This document shows positions 1-8,453 of a stretch of 64,000 nucleotides of DNA, piece by piece. The position numbers were made by a program, and so were the translations under genes. Under the pieces are notes generated by a model. That model was not told the origin of the DNA. It saw only the letters and a program-made list of their open reading frames with translations, and ran no database searches. Source of the stretch: Sphingosinicella sp. (GTDB lineage: Bacteria > Pseudomonadota > Alphaproteobacteria > Sphingomonadales > Sphingomonadaceae); NCBI GenBank assembly GCA_013816585.1, contig JACDEE010000012.1, forward strand, positions 1 through 64,000. Direction: 5' to 3'. How positions within the stretch are numbered: position 1 is the stretch's first letter; every line of letters begins with the position of its first letter.

Positions 1-126
1 TTCAGCAAATTGAAGCACTTCCGCCGGATCTCCACGCGCTACGACAAGCTCGCCGACAACTTCCTCGCCATGGTCAAGCTCGCCTCAATGCGCCTGTGGT
101 TGCGCGCTTATGAGTCTATGGCCTAG
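1..126 (+). mobile_element. IS5-family transposase, C-terminal fragment (cut by window edge)
   Basis: The first 126 bases read in one frame as the last 41 residues of a transposase and end in TAG. The pattern KLKHFRRISTRYDKL, then a stretch rich in Leu and Ala and a final LRAYESMA, is typical of the DDE transposases of IS5-type elements, where this helix follows the last catalytic Glu. The rest of the element lies outside the window, so it cannot be said whether it is intact. The right end of the IS should fall shortly after the stop, in the 43 bases before the next gene. I could not recognise its inverted repeat without the left end. Confidence 0.85.
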
Positions 127-169
127 GAAATGCCGATCGCACAACAGAGGCCAGCAGAAGGAACATAAG

Positions 170-658
170 ATGTCGAAGATAACAGCATGCCTGTGGTTTG
201 ACGGGCAAGCCGAAGAAGCCGCCAATTTCTATGCCGCCCACTTGCCGAACGCCCACGTCGACGCGGTACACCGCTCGCCGGCCGACTATCCCAGCGGCAA
301 GGCGGGTGACGTACTGACGGTTGAATTCACGATAGCCGACCAGAAATTCGTCGGTTTGAACGGGGGACCCCATTTCCAGTTCAATGAGGCGGTCTCGTTC
401 CAGATCCACACCGAGGACCAGGCCGAAACCGACCGGCTGACCAATGCATTGTCGGCGGTTCCGGAAGCGGAGCAGTGCGGCTGGATAAAGGACAAGTTCG
501 GCCTGTCGTGGCAGATCGTGCCCCGTATCCTGACCGAGCATGTGACCGACAGCGATCCGGCCAAGGCCAAGCGGGTCATGGAAGCGATGATGGAAATGAA
601 ACGGATCGACATAGCAGCGATCGAGCGAGCTTATGCCGCCGAAAACGTCGACGCCTAA
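170..658 (+). CDS. VOC-family (PhnB-like) protein
   Basis: This is a 162-residue protein of the vicinal oxygen chelate fold, in the PhnB/3-demethylubiquinone methyltransferase-like group. It opens with ITACLWFDGQAEEAANFY and has the late motif GWIKDKFGLSWQIVP, both hallmarks of that group; the substrate is unknown. I chose the ATG at 170 because an AGAAGGA ribosome binding site lies 8 bases upstream and homologues start this way; an upstream in-frame ATG at 110 overlaps the transposase end. The stop interlocks with that of the convergent thiolase gene in the four bases CTAA. The gene follows an insertion element closely, so its native promoter may have been replaced. Confidence 0.85.
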   Translation: MSKITACLWFDGQAEEAANFYAAHLPNAHVDAVHRSPADYPSGKAGDVLTVEFTIADQKFVGLNGGPHFQFNEAVSFQIHTEDQAETDRLTNALSAVPEAEQCGWIKDKFGLSWQIVPRILTEHVTDSDPAKAKRVMEAMMEMKRIDIAAIERAYAAENVDA

Positions 659-1818
659 GCCAGATTCTCGATGATCGTCACGTTGGCGATTCCGCCGCCT
701 TCGCACATGGTCTGCAGACCATAGCGGAGGCGGCTTTTCTTTAGCGCATGCACCAAAGTAGCCATCAGTTTCGTGCCTGAGGCCCCCAGCGGATGGCCAA
801 GTGCAATGGCTCCGCCATGGACGTTCAGGCGGTCCGAATCCGCGCTAAGCTCTCGCAGCCAGGCGAGCGGCACGGGGGCAAAAGCCTCGTTGACTTCATA
901 AAGGTCGATATCCCCGATCTTCATCCCGGCCCGATCCAGCGCGCGCCGAGTGGCGGGGATCGGCTCTTCCAGCATGATGACCGGATCCCCCGCCGTCACT
1001 GTCAGATTATGGATGCGCGCGAGCGGGGTGAGGCCATGTTGCTTGAGCGCCCGTTCGCTGACGACCAGCACTCCCGACGCGCCGTCGCATATCTGCGAAG
1101 CATTGGCCGCGCTGATACGACCGCCTTCCTGCAGCAGCTTGACCGAACCGATCGATTCCAGCGTCGCATCATATCTTATCCCCTCGTCGGAACGATGCTC
1201 GCCTCCCTCTATTTCAATGGGGATTATCTCGTCGGCAAAGGCGCCGCACTGGGTCGCCCGCGCCGCCTTTTGATGGCTGGAGAGCGCGAACGCATCGAGT
1301 TCGTCGCGGGAAAATCCGTATTTCTCAGCGATCATCTCAGCGCCAATAAACTGGCTGAACATGGGCACCCCGAAACGCTCCTGGATGCGCTTCGAAAAGG
1401 GCCCGGTGCCGATTCCATGCTGCATGGGCAGGGTGAAGGGCAGGCCCATCGGCACCCGTGTCATGGATTCGACTCCAGAGGCGATCACGACGTCCTGCGT
1501 GCCGCTCATCACCGCCTGCGCGGCAAATTGAATTGCCTGCTGGGACGATCCGCATTGCCGGTCGATGGTGACGGCCGGGACGCTGACCGGAAGCTTTGAC
1601 GCGAGCACGGCATTGCGGCCGACGTGGAAACTCTGCTCGCCCGCCTGCCCGACGCAACCCATGATGACGTCTTCGATCGCCGCAGGATCGATACCGCTGC
1701 GTTCGACGAGCGCGTCGAGCACCAGCGCCGCCAGATCGGCCGGGTGCCAGTCCTTCAGCGCCCCGCCGCGCCTGCCCCCGGCGGTGCGTATTGCCTCGAC
1801 GATATAAGCTTCGGCCAT
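655..1818 (-). CDS. Acetyl-CoA acyltransferase (thiolase)
   Basis: This 387-residue thiolase should catalyse reversible thiolytic cleavage or condensation of acyl-CoA in the cytoplasm. The nucleophilic Cys89 sits in DRQCGSSQQA, His342 in the GHPLGASG motif and the second catalytic Cys372 in MCEGGGIANV. Its length matches the family. The sequence resembles FadA-like or steroid-type degradative thiolases more than PhaA, but the substrate cannot be fixed from the sequence. It stands alone, with no beta-oxidation partner next to it, and is divergent from the DUF6481 gene. The 150 bases between them must hold both promoters; I see no clear consensus there. Confidence 0.93.
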   Translation of the reverse strand: MAEAYIVEAIRTAGGRRGGALKDWHPADLAALVLDALVERSGIDPAAIEDVIMGCVGQAGEQSFHVGRNAVLASKLPVSVPAVTIDRQCGSSQQAIQFAAQAVMSGTQDVVIASGVESMTRVPMGLPFTLPMQHGIGTGPFSKRIQERFGVPMFSQFIGAEMIAEKYGFSRDELDAFALSSHQKAARATQCGAFADEIIPIEIEGGEHRSDEGIRYDATLESIGSVKLLQEGGRISAANASQICDGASGVLVVSERALKQHGLTPLARIHNLTVTAGDPVIMLEEPIPATRRALDRAGMKIGDIDLYEVNEAFAPVPLAWLRELSADSDRLNVHGGAIALGHPLGASGTKLMATLVHALKKSRLRYGLQTMCEGGGIANVTIIENLA

Positions 1819-1968
1819 GGCTCTCGCTTTGCTCCCGATGATCGATGCTCCTTAGTGGGTGCACCATATGAAAGAAATGGCACCCGGTCGAAAGGGTCTG
1901 TCCGGTTGTGAGAAGCAACAAGTGTCGCTAGGCGGGAAGCTCACGCGGCCAGGGAGCTCCAGAATATC

Positions 1969-2262
1969 ATGACCTACAAGGATCCGACCTATCAGGATCG
2001 CATCGCGAATGCCGCCGAGGCGAAGAAGAAGGCCCTGGATCGATTGCGCGCAAAGCCTTCAGTCGATCCGGCCGTGTTGGCCGAGCGGCAGGCAGCACGC
2101 TTGGTGCGGGAAGCCGCCGACGCCGAAAAACGCGCCGCCAAAAAGGCTGCCACGGAAGAAAAGGCGAAAGCCGCGCTGGACGCTGCTCCTACTGCGCGCA
2201 CGGAGGCCGAACTAAAGGCCGCCCGCGATGCTCGCTACGCCGCCCGAAAGAAGCGCAAATAA
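1969..2262 (+). CDS. DUF6481 family protein
   Basis: A 97-residue, highly charged protein of unknown function. The opening (KDPTYQDRIANAAEAKKKAL) and the body of Ala, Lys, Arg and Glu, likely one long helix or coiled coil, match the DUF6481 family that I know from sphingomonads and relatives. It ends in a basic RYAARKKRK tail, which suggests nucleic acid or ribosome contact, but this is only inference. It has no cysteines, signal peptide or membrane segment. It is monocistronic and divergent from the thiolase. Confidence 0.8.
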   Translation: MTYKDPTYQDRIANAAEAKKKALDRLRAKPSVDPAVLAERQAARLVREAADAEKRAAKKAATEEKAKAALDAAPTARTEAELKAARDARYAARKKRK

Positions 2263-2376
2263 ATTGGTGCCTGTCGTAATGCGCGCAGGCAAACAAATTA
2301 ATCTTTGAGAAATTTCTGCGCCTTAAAATCGGGACCTAACCGGCAAAATAGCCGAGCAGGAAACGGGACAGAAATC

Positions 2377-2553
2377 ATGATCGTGATTCGCGAACTCGTC
2401 GGGAATAAAAGAGGAGCGACGGCCATCGAATACGGCTTTGTCGCAGCATTGATTGCGGTGAGCGCCATTAGCGCCATGGGTGTGATCGGAGGCCATTTGA
2501 TCAACAGTTTCACTGAAGTCGGAGAAGCCTTTAACGACAGTATCGGTTCCTAA
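2377..2553 (+). CDS. Flp/Fap-type IVb pilin
   Basis: A 58-residue class IVb (Flp) prepilin. A short basic leader (MIVIRELVGNKRG) is followed by the processing motif G-ATAIEY, with the Glu-Tyr pair of Flp pilins, and then a hydrophobic helix (about residues 20-45). A TadV/CpaA-type peptidase would cut after Gly13. The ATG at 2377 gives the normal leader length; the longer frame from 2305 would add an unlikely N-terminus. No tad or cpa assembly genes are in the window, so the gene is an orphan here. About 115 bases of AT-richer DNA upstream probably carry its promoter. Confidence 0.88.
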   Translation: MIVIRELVGNKRGATAIEYGFVAALIAVSAISAMGVIGGHLINSFTEVGEAFNDSIGS

Positions 2554-2622
2554 AGCTTGATCGGTCCATGAATGGGCGGCGGCAAAGCTTCCGCTTCCCC
2601 TTTCGGTTTCAGGATCTGCTGC

Positions 2623-3804
2623 TCACTCAACTGACGTCAGCGCCTCCGCCAGCCGTTTTGCATCGCCCAGCTTCAAGCCGGCGATATTGATCCTTCCCGA
2701 TGGAGCGAGATGAATGGCGTGATCACGCCCGATTGTCATGGCCTGGTCGGCGCTGATCGGTAGCATCCGGAATATCCCCTTCTGCTTGCCCACGCCCCTA
2801 AGCATTGGTGCTTGATTGGCCAGCGCCGCAAGCTCCCCCCGCAGGCCCAATATACGCTGCCGCATCTCCTCCAGCTCTGCCTCCCACAGGCTGCGGAGAC
2901 GTGCATCGGCCAGGATATGGGCTACCGTCCCGGCCCCGTGGGCGGGCGGCATCGAGACCAGGGTGCGGCTGATCCTGGCCATCTGGCCGTGGACATGATC
3001 TCGTTCCCGCCGGTTGGCGCAAAGGACGAACAAGATCCCGGTGCGCTCCCGATAAAGACCGAAACTTTTCGAACAGGCGACCGCGATGAAGGCGCGCTCC
3101 GCACGTTCCGCAAGATCCCGGACGATCCGGAGATCGGCCTCAAGTCCGTCGCCCAGACCGTAATAAGCGAGATCGACCAATGGCACCGCGCCTTTGGCCA
3201 TGAGCGAGTGAAGCAGGCCAATTCTGTCACCTGCCGAAAGGTCGGCGCCAGTGGGGTTGTGGCAGGGCCCGTGCAGCACGAACAGGTCGCCCTCCCCGGT
3301 TGCCGCCGCGGCTTGCTGCACCGCCTCTTTATCAACTGCCTGCGAGACCGGGTCGAAATAGGGATGAGTGACGATTTGCAGCCCTACCGCCTCGGCCAAA
3401 GAGAGGTGATTGGGCCAGGTCGGCAACCCGATATGAACCTTGGCGTCGGGCCGGGCGAGCCGGGCGAGATCGAGCGCAACACGCAAGGCCCCGGTCCCCC
3501 CCGTGCCCTGGATGCCGGCTATGCGGCCAGTACGGACGGCGGGATGGTCCCGCCCGAAAACCAACTCCGTCATCGCCTCTAGGAAAACCTCGTCGCCGTG
3601 GAGCGATTGATAGGCCTTGCTGTCTTCCCGCTCGATCAGGATGGCCTCGGCTTCCTTGACCGCGCGCATCACCGGCGAATGACCGCTCGCGTCGCGATAG
3701 ACGCCAACACCCAGATCTACTTTGTACGGCCGCGAATCCGCCCGCAGCTTTTCCATAACGCCGTGCAGCGCGTCGGAGGGCGGTTGCTGGATTTGGTCGA
3801 ACAT
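2623..3804 (-). CDS. Aromatic/aspartate aminotransferase (class I, fold type I)
   Basis: A 393-residue PLP enzyme that transfers amino groups between aromatic amino acids or aspartate and 2-oxoglutarate. The Schiff-base lysine is Lys246 in VACSKSFGLYRERTG, the same number as in E. coli AspC; the LHGPCHNPTGADL loop supplies the cofactor Asn. Overall it fits the AspC/TyrB branch, and the exact preference between the two cannot be settled here. The start at 3804 (MFDQIQQP) matches the family; the frame extends 23 codons further upstream without similarity. It is divergent from the DUF6356 gene with only 81 bases between them. Confidence 0.92.
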   Translation of the reverse strand: MFDQIQQPPSDALHGVMEKLRADSRPYKVDLGVGVYRDASGHSPVMRAVKEAEAILIEREDSKAYQSLHGDEVFLEAMTELVFGRDHPAVRTGRIAGIQGTGGTGALRVALDLARLARPDAKVHIGLPTWPNHLSLAEAVGLQIVTHPYFDPVSQAVDKEAVQQAAAATGEGDLFVLHGPCHNPTGADLSAGDRIGLLHSLMAKGAVPLVDLAYYGLGDGLEADLRIVRDLAERAERAFIAVACSKSFGLYRERTGILFVLCANRRERDHVHGQMARISRTLVSMPPAHGAGTVAHILADARLRSLWEAELEEMRQRILGLRGELAALANQAPMLRGVGKQKGIFRMLPISADQAMTIGRDHAIHLAPSGRINIAGLKLGDAKRLAEALTSVE

Positions 3805-3885
3805 CTGACGGCTTTCTTGTGGCCTCGGCGAGCGGCGGACGTTATGGGATCGGGGTGGCTGAGGCCAATTCAAAAAGGCGAGGCA

Positions 3886-4119
3886 ATGGCGAATCTATTC
3901 ACACAACATCCCAAGGAAGTCGGCGAGAGCTACGGTGAGCATCTCGTCACCGCTTCCGGCTTCGGCTTCACGATGGTGATCGGGGGATTGTGCGTCATGA
4001 TGCATGCCTTGGTGCCCTTTCTGTTCGTTCAGACGGGAAGCCGCACGATGGACCGGCTCCACAAACGCATGACCCGGCGCGGCGACAAGGTGAATTGGGA
4101 GCGCCACCCGATCATCTGA
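3886..4119 (+). CDS. DUF6356 family small membrane protein
   Basis: A 77-residue protein with the opening LFTQHPKEVGESYGEHL that marks the DUF6356 family in sphingomonads. One or two hydrophobic segments (about residues 24-50) suggest that it sits in the inner membrane, with a basic C-terminal tail in the cytoplasm. Its function is unknown. The ATG at 3886 follows a purine-rich AAAGGCGAGG. A strong bidirectional terminator follows the gene directly. Confidence 0.8.
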   Translation: MANLFTQHPKEVGESYGEHLVTASGFGFTMVIGGLCVMMHALVPFLFVQTGSRTMDRLHKRMTRRGDKVNWERHPII

Positions 4120-4137
4120 GGGATGAAGGTCAAAAAA

Positions 4138-4170
4138 AAGGCCTCCGCGAGGGAGGCCTTTTCTATTTCT
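4138..4170. terminator. Bidirectional Rho-independent terminator
   Basis: A perfect 9-bp stem (AAGGCCTCC / GGAGGCCTT) with a 5-base loop lies between the DUF6356 gene and rplQ, which converge here. It has T-rich sequence on the right side and a run of eight A residues on the left, so it can stop transcription in both directions. Confidence 0.9.
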
Positions 4171-4183
4171 ATCGTCAGCGAAA

Positions 4184-4606
4184 TCAGGCCGCTTCGGCCT
4201 CATATTCGTCCGACATGACTGGACCCGAATCCTGACCCTTGGCGGAAACGTCCCGATCGACCAGTTCGATGATGGCGATCGGCGCGGCATCCGAAGCGCG
4301 GATGCCCGCCTTAACGATCCGGCAATAGCCGCCGGCGCGGTCGGCATAGCGGGGGGCCAGAATGTCGAACAATTTCACCAGCTGCGTATCGTCCAGAAGA
4401 CGCGCATGGGCGAGACGGCGATTGGACAGGTCACCCTTCTTGGCGAGCGTGATCAGCTTTTCGACATAGGGGCGAAGCTCCTTCGCCTTGGCGGTGGTGG
4501 TGGTGATCTGCTCATGCTTGATAAGAGCGGCGGCCATGTTGCGGAACAGGGCCAGACGGTGGCTGGAGGTACGCTGCAGCTTACGGCCGGCGACGCGATG
4601 ACGCAT
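4184..4606 (-). CDS. rplQ: 50S ribosomal protein L17
   Basis: L17, 140 residues, opens with [20 protein letters not shown] as in nearly all bacteria and contains the conserved HEQITTT segment. It lies near the exit of the peptide tunnel on the large subunit. The acidic tail (DEYEAEAA) extends beyond the E. coli protein. The normal place of rplQ is directly after rpoA. Here a TonB-like gene and two terminators lie between them, so rplQ must have its own promoter. Its leader at 4607-4690 contains a 7-bp hairpin (GGCAGTC, 4655-4677). Confidence 0.98.
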   Translation of the reverse strand: MRHRVAGRKLQRTSSHRLALFRNMAAALIKHEQITTTTAKAKELRPYVEKLITLAKKGDLSNRRLAHARLLDDTQLVKLFDILAPRYADRAGGYCRIVKAGIRASDAAPIAIIELVDRDVSAKGQDSGPVMSDEYEAEAA

Positions 4607-4691
4607 GATTTCTTCCTTCGTTCGTTCAGGGACCGTGCAAGGTATCCCGGACCAGGCAGTCGTGATGGGGGACTGCCCAAACCCCTAAATG

Positions 4692-4713
4692 AAAAGCGGG
4701 GCCTTCGCCCCGC
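4692..4713 (-). terminator. Rho-independent terminator after the TonB-like gene
   Basis: On the minus strand a 7-bp GC stem (GCGGGGC / GCCCCGC) with a 4-base loop is followed by TTTTCATTT. It lies 67 bases after the stop of the TonB-like gene and before rplQ, so it should separate the two transcripts. Confidence 0.8.
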
Positions 4714-4779
4714 CATTCCGTGGCGCTCCCAAAGCGGATCGCCGAGGAAAAGTCAAGGCTTTGCCACTTCCTGTAGGCC

Positions 4780-5586
4780 TCATCCCGGCCCTTCTTCCTC
4801 CTCGAGCTCAATCATCGGCCCCTGGCGGAATTCGGACTGCCATTCATGCTCCCCGATTATCGTGTCGGGGACCGCCCGGCCCCATTCGTCCCTCGCCGGC
4901 CGGTAGCGGAAGCGCTGCAGGATCAGTCGGCATGTGGCGGCGTCGAGATCGCCCCGACCGCTTGACCGGGTTACATTGCATCGCGTTACTCGGCCGCTCG
5001 GTCCGACGACAAAGCGCAAGGAAACAACACCCCCCGCCCCTGATTCATAAGCTTTCCGGGGATAATCCGAATCCAGGATCCGGCCACTGACCCAGCGCGC
5101 GCGCGAGGCGCCGCCACCCCCGCCGCCGCCGCCCGTTCCGTTACCGAATCGCCCGCTGCCGGTACCGATCCCCTGGCCGCCGCTGCCGGTACCCGGACCC
5201 GGCACCCGCGCCGCGCCCGCCGCGGCGGCATTTCCCTGTCCGGCTATGGGTGCCGCGGGAAGCGGGTTCAGGACCGGTAACGGGATTTTGGGCGGAGGCG
5301 CGGCCACCGGCTTGGGCGTATCCTTCAAATTGGGGGGTGAGGCAGCCCCTTCGGGTTTGGGGGTCCGCTTCTTCCGGGTCATCGGCCCGGTGGGGGGTGG
5401 AACTTGCGCGGGGGGCGGCAAAGGCTCGGCGACCGAGAATATCTTCATCGCCGGCTTTAATTCGGGCGGCATTTCAAGGCCCGAACTCATGATGAAGGCA
5501 TAAATCAGCAACGCGTGGAAAATGCCTGTGCCGAGCACGGATGTGATCCGGTCGCGGGTTTTCTCCTCAATCGACGGCAGCTTCAT
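4780..5586 (-). CDS. TonB-family periplasmic-spanning protein
   Basis: A 268-residue protein with TonB architecture. It has a short cytoplasmic start, one membrane helix (about residues 16-34), a Pro-rich linker with Lys-Pro repeats (about 55-115), a Gly-rich linker (about 125-160, including a run of nine Gly) and a C-terminal TonB domain (about 163-255, with the typical YP...A and G.V...V patterns). Such proteins carry energy from ExbB/ExbD to outer membrane receptors, but no exbBD genes are nearby. A Glu-rich tail ends the protein. Its place between rpoA and rplQ is unusual. A TTG-initiated 72-codon frame overlaps its start by ATGA (5583-5801), but I do not regard that as a gene. Confidence 0.85.
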   Translation of the reverse strand: MKLPSIEEKTRDRITSVLGTGIFHALLIYAFIMSSGLEMPPELKPAMKIFSVAEPLPPPAQVPPPTGPMTRKKRTPKPEGAASPPNLKDTPKPVAAPPPKIPLPVLNPLPAAPIAGQGNAAAAGAARVPGPGTGSGGQGIGTGSGRFGNGTGGGGGGGGASRARWVSGRILDSDYPRKAYESGAGGVVSLRFVVGPSGRVTRCNVTRSSGRGDLDAATCRLILQRFRYRPARDEWGRAVPDTIIGEHEWQSEFRQGPMIELEEEEGPG

Positions 5587-5885
5587 CGGTTCACCTTGAA
5601 CGGTTCGGCACAGCCGAATCCCGGCCTGCCGCTTGCGCGCACAATATTAGCTAAAGCAAGATGACCCAATGCTGTCAGCAGGTTGGAGCGAAGGGGTGGC
5701 TCGGGAGGCTTCCTGTGCCACGACCCCTCGCCGATCACGAGCCGATCAGGGCTGAGCGCTTTGTCATCGTCGTCGAGGATGCTGACAAGGACATTAGGCA
5801 ACGCTCCGGAACACTATACCGGTCAAGGCCCAACCAACACCGTCTCCACGGCCGCAATCGAAGGCTTAAAGACCGACACAATGAA
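5587..5885. other. Intergenic region between rpoA terminator and TonB-like gene
   Basis: About 300 bases without a convincing gene. They must contain the promoter of the TonB-like gene because a strong terminator follows rpoA. A 72-codon TTG frame on the minus strand ends in an ATGA overlap with the TonB start, but its sequence looks like no family and has no clear ribosome binding site. I see no good sigma-70 consensus. Confidence 0.4.
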
Positions 5886-5911
5886 AAAGGGCCGCCTTAA
5901 GGCGGCCCTTT
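5886..5911 (-). terminator. Rho-independent terminator after rpoA
   Basis: A perfect 11-bp stem (AAAGGGCCGCC / GGCGGCCCTTT) with a TTAA loop follows rpoA by 34 bases. On the minus strand it runs into TTCAT. It marks the end of the S10-spc-alpha transcript and cuts off the TonB-like gene and rplQ. The plus side also has T-rich sequence, so it could work both ways. Confidence 0.92.
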
Positions 5912-5945
5912 CTTGTCTTTCGCGAACCCGGTGGCTCGACGGGTT

Positions 5946-7010
5946 TTAACCCATCAATTCCTGTTCGAGCTTCTTGGCCATTTCTTCGATATTCTCAGGC
6001 GGCCACCCAGGGATATCCATGCCGAGCCGGAGACCCATTGAGGAAAGAACCTCCTTGATTTCGTTGAGGCTCTTGCGGCCGAAATTCGGTGTGCGGAGCA
6101 TCTCGGCTTCGGTCTTTTGCACGAGGTCGCCAATGTAGATGATATTGTCGTTCTTGAGGCAATTCGCGCTGCGCACCGAAAGCTCCAATTCGTCGACCTT
6201 CTTGAGAAGGTAACGATTGAGCTGGTTGGCGTCGCTTTCCGCATCGGCAGAGGAAGGAGCGGCAGCCATGCCGGCCATCGTCGGCACCTGCACCATTCCC
6301 TCGTCGAAGTGAACGAACAGCTGCAATTGATCCTGAAGGATGCGCGCCGCATAAGCGATTGCGTCTTCCGGGCTAATCGTGCCGTCGGTTTCAACGGTGA
6401 GGGTCAGCTTGTCGTAATCGAGCTCCTGTCCGACGCGGGTATTCTCGACCTTGTAGCTGACCTGACGAACCGGTGAATAAAGCGCATCGACGGGCACGAG
6501 GCCGATCGGCGCGTCGGCCGGGCGGTTCGCAGCGGCAGGCACATAGCCCTTACCGACTTCGGCGGTGAGCTCCATGTTGAGCGTGGCGCCTTCGTCCAGA
6601 TGACAGATCACCAATTCCGGGTTCATGACTTCGATGTCGCCACTGGTGGCGATCTGCCCGGCGGTGACTTCACCCGGGCCGGTGGCGGAAAGCTGGAGAC
6701 GCTTTGGCGCATCGCCTTCCATGCGGAGAGCGACCTGTTTCACATTCAAAACAATGTCGGTCACGTCTTCCCGAACGCCCTGAAGCGAGGAGAATTCGTG
6801 CAGCACACCCTCGATTTTCATCGAAGTGACGGCAGCGCCCTGAAGCGAGGACAGCAATACGCGGCGCAGCGAGTTGCCGAGCGTGAGGCCGAAGCCGCGC
6901 TCAAGAGGTTCAGCCACGAAAGTCGCCTTGCGCCGGCTGTCGCCGCCCGTCTTCTTCTCCAGCGCGTTGGGCTTCTTCATTTCCTGCCAGTTCTTTGCGT
7001 TGACGGCCAT
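5946..7010 (-). CDS. rpoA: RNA polymerase alpha subunit
   Basis: Alpha, 354 residues, nucleates assembly of core RNA polymerase as a dimer. The N-terminal domain (about residues 25-245) contains the conserved [13 protein letters not shown] dimer helix; the C-terminal domain (about 265-340) has the [10 protein letters not shown] and [12 protein letters not shown] segments that contact UP elements and activators. It is longer than the E. coli protein (329), with an Ala/Ser-rich linker before the C-terminal domain and an acidic end. It is the last gene of the long ribosomal protein transcript, 69 bases after rpsK, and a strong terminator follows. Confidence 0.98.
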   Translation of the reverse strand: MAVNAKNWQEMKKPNALEKKTGGDSRRKATFVAEPLERGFGLTLGNSLRRVLLSSLQGAAVTSMKIEGVLHEFSSLQGVREDVTDIVLNVKQVALRMEGDAPKRLQLSATGPGEVTAGQIATSGDIEVMNPELVICHLDEGATLNMELTAEVGKGYVPAAANRPADAPIGLVPVDALYSPVRQVSYKVENTRVGQELDYDKLTLTVETDGTISPEDAIAYAARILQDQLQLFVHFDEGMVQVPTMAGMAAAPSSADAESDANQLNRYLLKKVDELELSVRSANCLKNDNIIYIGDLVQKTEAEMLRTPNFGRKSLNEIKEVLSSMGLRLGMDIPGWPPENIEEMAKKLEQELMG

Positions 7011-7079
7011 GATTTTCCCTTATTCAAAATTTCGAAACCATCGATGATCCGGCGCACCCTTGCGCGCCGATCGCGACGA

Positions 7080-7469
7080 TCAGACTCGGCGGCGCTTCGA
7101 CGGGCGAACGCCATTGTGTGGGATCGGCGTCACGTCGCGGATGGACGTGATCTGGAAACCGACCGCCTGCAGCGCGCGAAGCGCCGACTCGCGGCCCGAT
7201 CCCGGGCCCTTCACTTCGACCTCGAGCGTGCGGACGCCATGTTCGGCGGCCTTCTTGCCCGCATCTTCCGCAGCAACCTGGGCGGCATAGGGAGTCGATT
7301 TACGGCTGCCCTTGAAACCCATCGTGCCGGCGCTGGACCAGGCAATCGCATTGCCCTGCGCATCGGTGATGGTGATCATTGTGTTGTTGAAGCTGGCGTT
7401 TACGTGCGCGACGCCTGCCGTGATATTCTTTCTCTCGCGCCTTTTTATGCGCTGCGGTTCACGTGCCAT
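7080..7469 (-). CDS. rpsK: 30S ribosomal protein S11
   Basis: S11, 129 residues, sits on the platform of the small subunit next to the 690 and 790 loops of 16S rRNA. The sequence holds the conserved [20 protein letters not shown] core and the C-terminal [14 protein letters not shown] tail. rpsK lies between rpsM and rpoA; rpsD, which follows rpsK in E. coli, is absent here, as in other alphaproteobacteria. Confidence 0.98.
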   Translation of the reverse strand: MAREPQRIKRRERKNITAGVAHVNASFNNTMITITDAQGNAIAWSSAGTMGFKGSRKSTPYAAQVAAEDAGKKAAEHGVRTLEVEVKGPGSGRESALRALQAVGFQITSIRDVTPIPHNGVRPSKRRRV

Positions 7470-7519
7470 TGGTGATTACCTTAATCCTGAAATCTGCAAC
7501 TGATCGGGGTTTCGAAGAA

Positions 7520-7888
7520 TTACTTCTTCTTGCCGGCGATCGGCTTGGCCTTGCCCTTGCGGGTACGCGCATTGGTGTGGGTGCGCTGGCCGCGGACCGG
7601 AAGGCCCTTGCGATGACGAAGCCCGCGATAGGAAGCGAGATCCATCAAACGCTTGATGTTCATCGCCACCATGCGGCGGAGATCGCCCTCGACGGAATGA
7701 CCGGCATCGATCGCTTCACGGATCTGGAGCACCTCCTGATCGGTGAGGTCCTGAACGCGGCGTTCGGGAGCGATATTCAGCTGCTGCGTAATTTCCTTGG
7801 CCTTGGTGCGTCCAATGCCGTGGATGTAGGTAAGCGCGATCTCTACGCGCTTGTTGGTCGGGATGTTAACACCCGCAATACGTGCCAT
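7520..7888 (-). CDS. rpsM: 30S ribosomal protein S13
   Basis: S13, 122 residues, forms the head bridges to the large subunit and touches P-site tRNA with its tail. [20 protein letters not shown] at the start, the IHGIGRTKA turn and the [15 protein letters not shown] region are all canonical. The start at 7888 is fixed by the MARIAG sequence; the open frame upstream to 7984 has no family match. It is followed by rpsK and preceded by a 560-base stretch that separates it from adk. Confidence 0.98.
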   Translation of the reverse strand: MARIAGVNIPTNKRVEIALTYIHGIGRTKAKEITQQLNIAPERRVQDLTDQEVLQIREAIDAGHSVEGDLRRMVAMNIKRLMDLASYRGLRHRKGLPVRGQRTHTNARTRKGKAKPIAGKKK

Positions 7889-8065
7889 GTGATAGTTTCT
7901 CCTGCTCCACAGGGTGGTTGGCCACCGCCCCATCTCAGCGCTTTGGGGCCCGTCAAAACAGCCAAAGCCGACGAGCGCAGGCAAGCGCCGCCGGGTAACC
8001 GGTTGAACGGGATGTGCGCGAAATAGGGATTGAGTCGCCTAGAGTCAAGGCGGGCCGGGCGGGAT

Positions 8066-8281
8066 TTACGGTGAAGTCGCGACCATTTCCTGTTTCCCGT
8101 TGGAAAGCAGTCTAGCCTTGCGCCGAACCAGGGATCCCGGCGGGAATTGGCGTCCCTCGTCCTCGCCCATAGGCCCGATAATTGTATAGGCATCCTCGCG
8201 CTGCCGCACCGCCTTGACGGCACGATATTCGCCCGCTTCGTTCGCGAGCGTATGTAGTGGGTTTACAATCGTTTCAGCCAC
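8066..8281 (-). CDS. Small hypothetical protein between adk and rpsM
   Basis: A 71-residue frame with a GTG start at 8281 and a GGAG ribosome binding site 5 bases before it. It is charged, soluble and without cysteines; a segment IIGPMGEDEGRQFPPGSLVRRKARLLSNG could form a small beta fold. I do not recognise the family. Its place inside the ribosomal protein transcript, in line with its neighbours, and the good ribosome binding site favour a real gene. Lack of any recognised homologue is the main doubt. Confidence 0.5.
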   Translation of the reverse strand: MAETIVNPLHTLANEAGEYRAVKAVRQREDAYTIIGPMGEDEGRQFPPGSLVRRKARLLSNGKQEMVATSP

Positions 8282-8453
8282 ATCAGCTCCGCAGTCGCGT
8301 TCAGCGGGCTAGACGCTTCTGCCGGCCGGAAAAGTTGGCCGGCCAGCACCTAGTCCTGGCTGCGGGTGTGACCGCCAAGGCCAGCGCCACGACGTACAGA
8401 GTGTTCATGTCCAGACCCTTCCGCCCGGGATTTCGGAAGAGTGCGGGCTGTTC

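Noticed and set aside
5583..5801. 72-codon TTG frame ending with ATGA overlap at the TonB-like gene
   Set aside because: The overlap is attractive, but there is no clear ribosome binding site, no family resemblance, and the start codon is rare. Kept only as part of the intergenic description.
8300..8345. GC-rich hairpin between adk and the small gene as terminator
   Set aside because: The stem is good, but no T-run follows on the minus strand; not counted as terminator.
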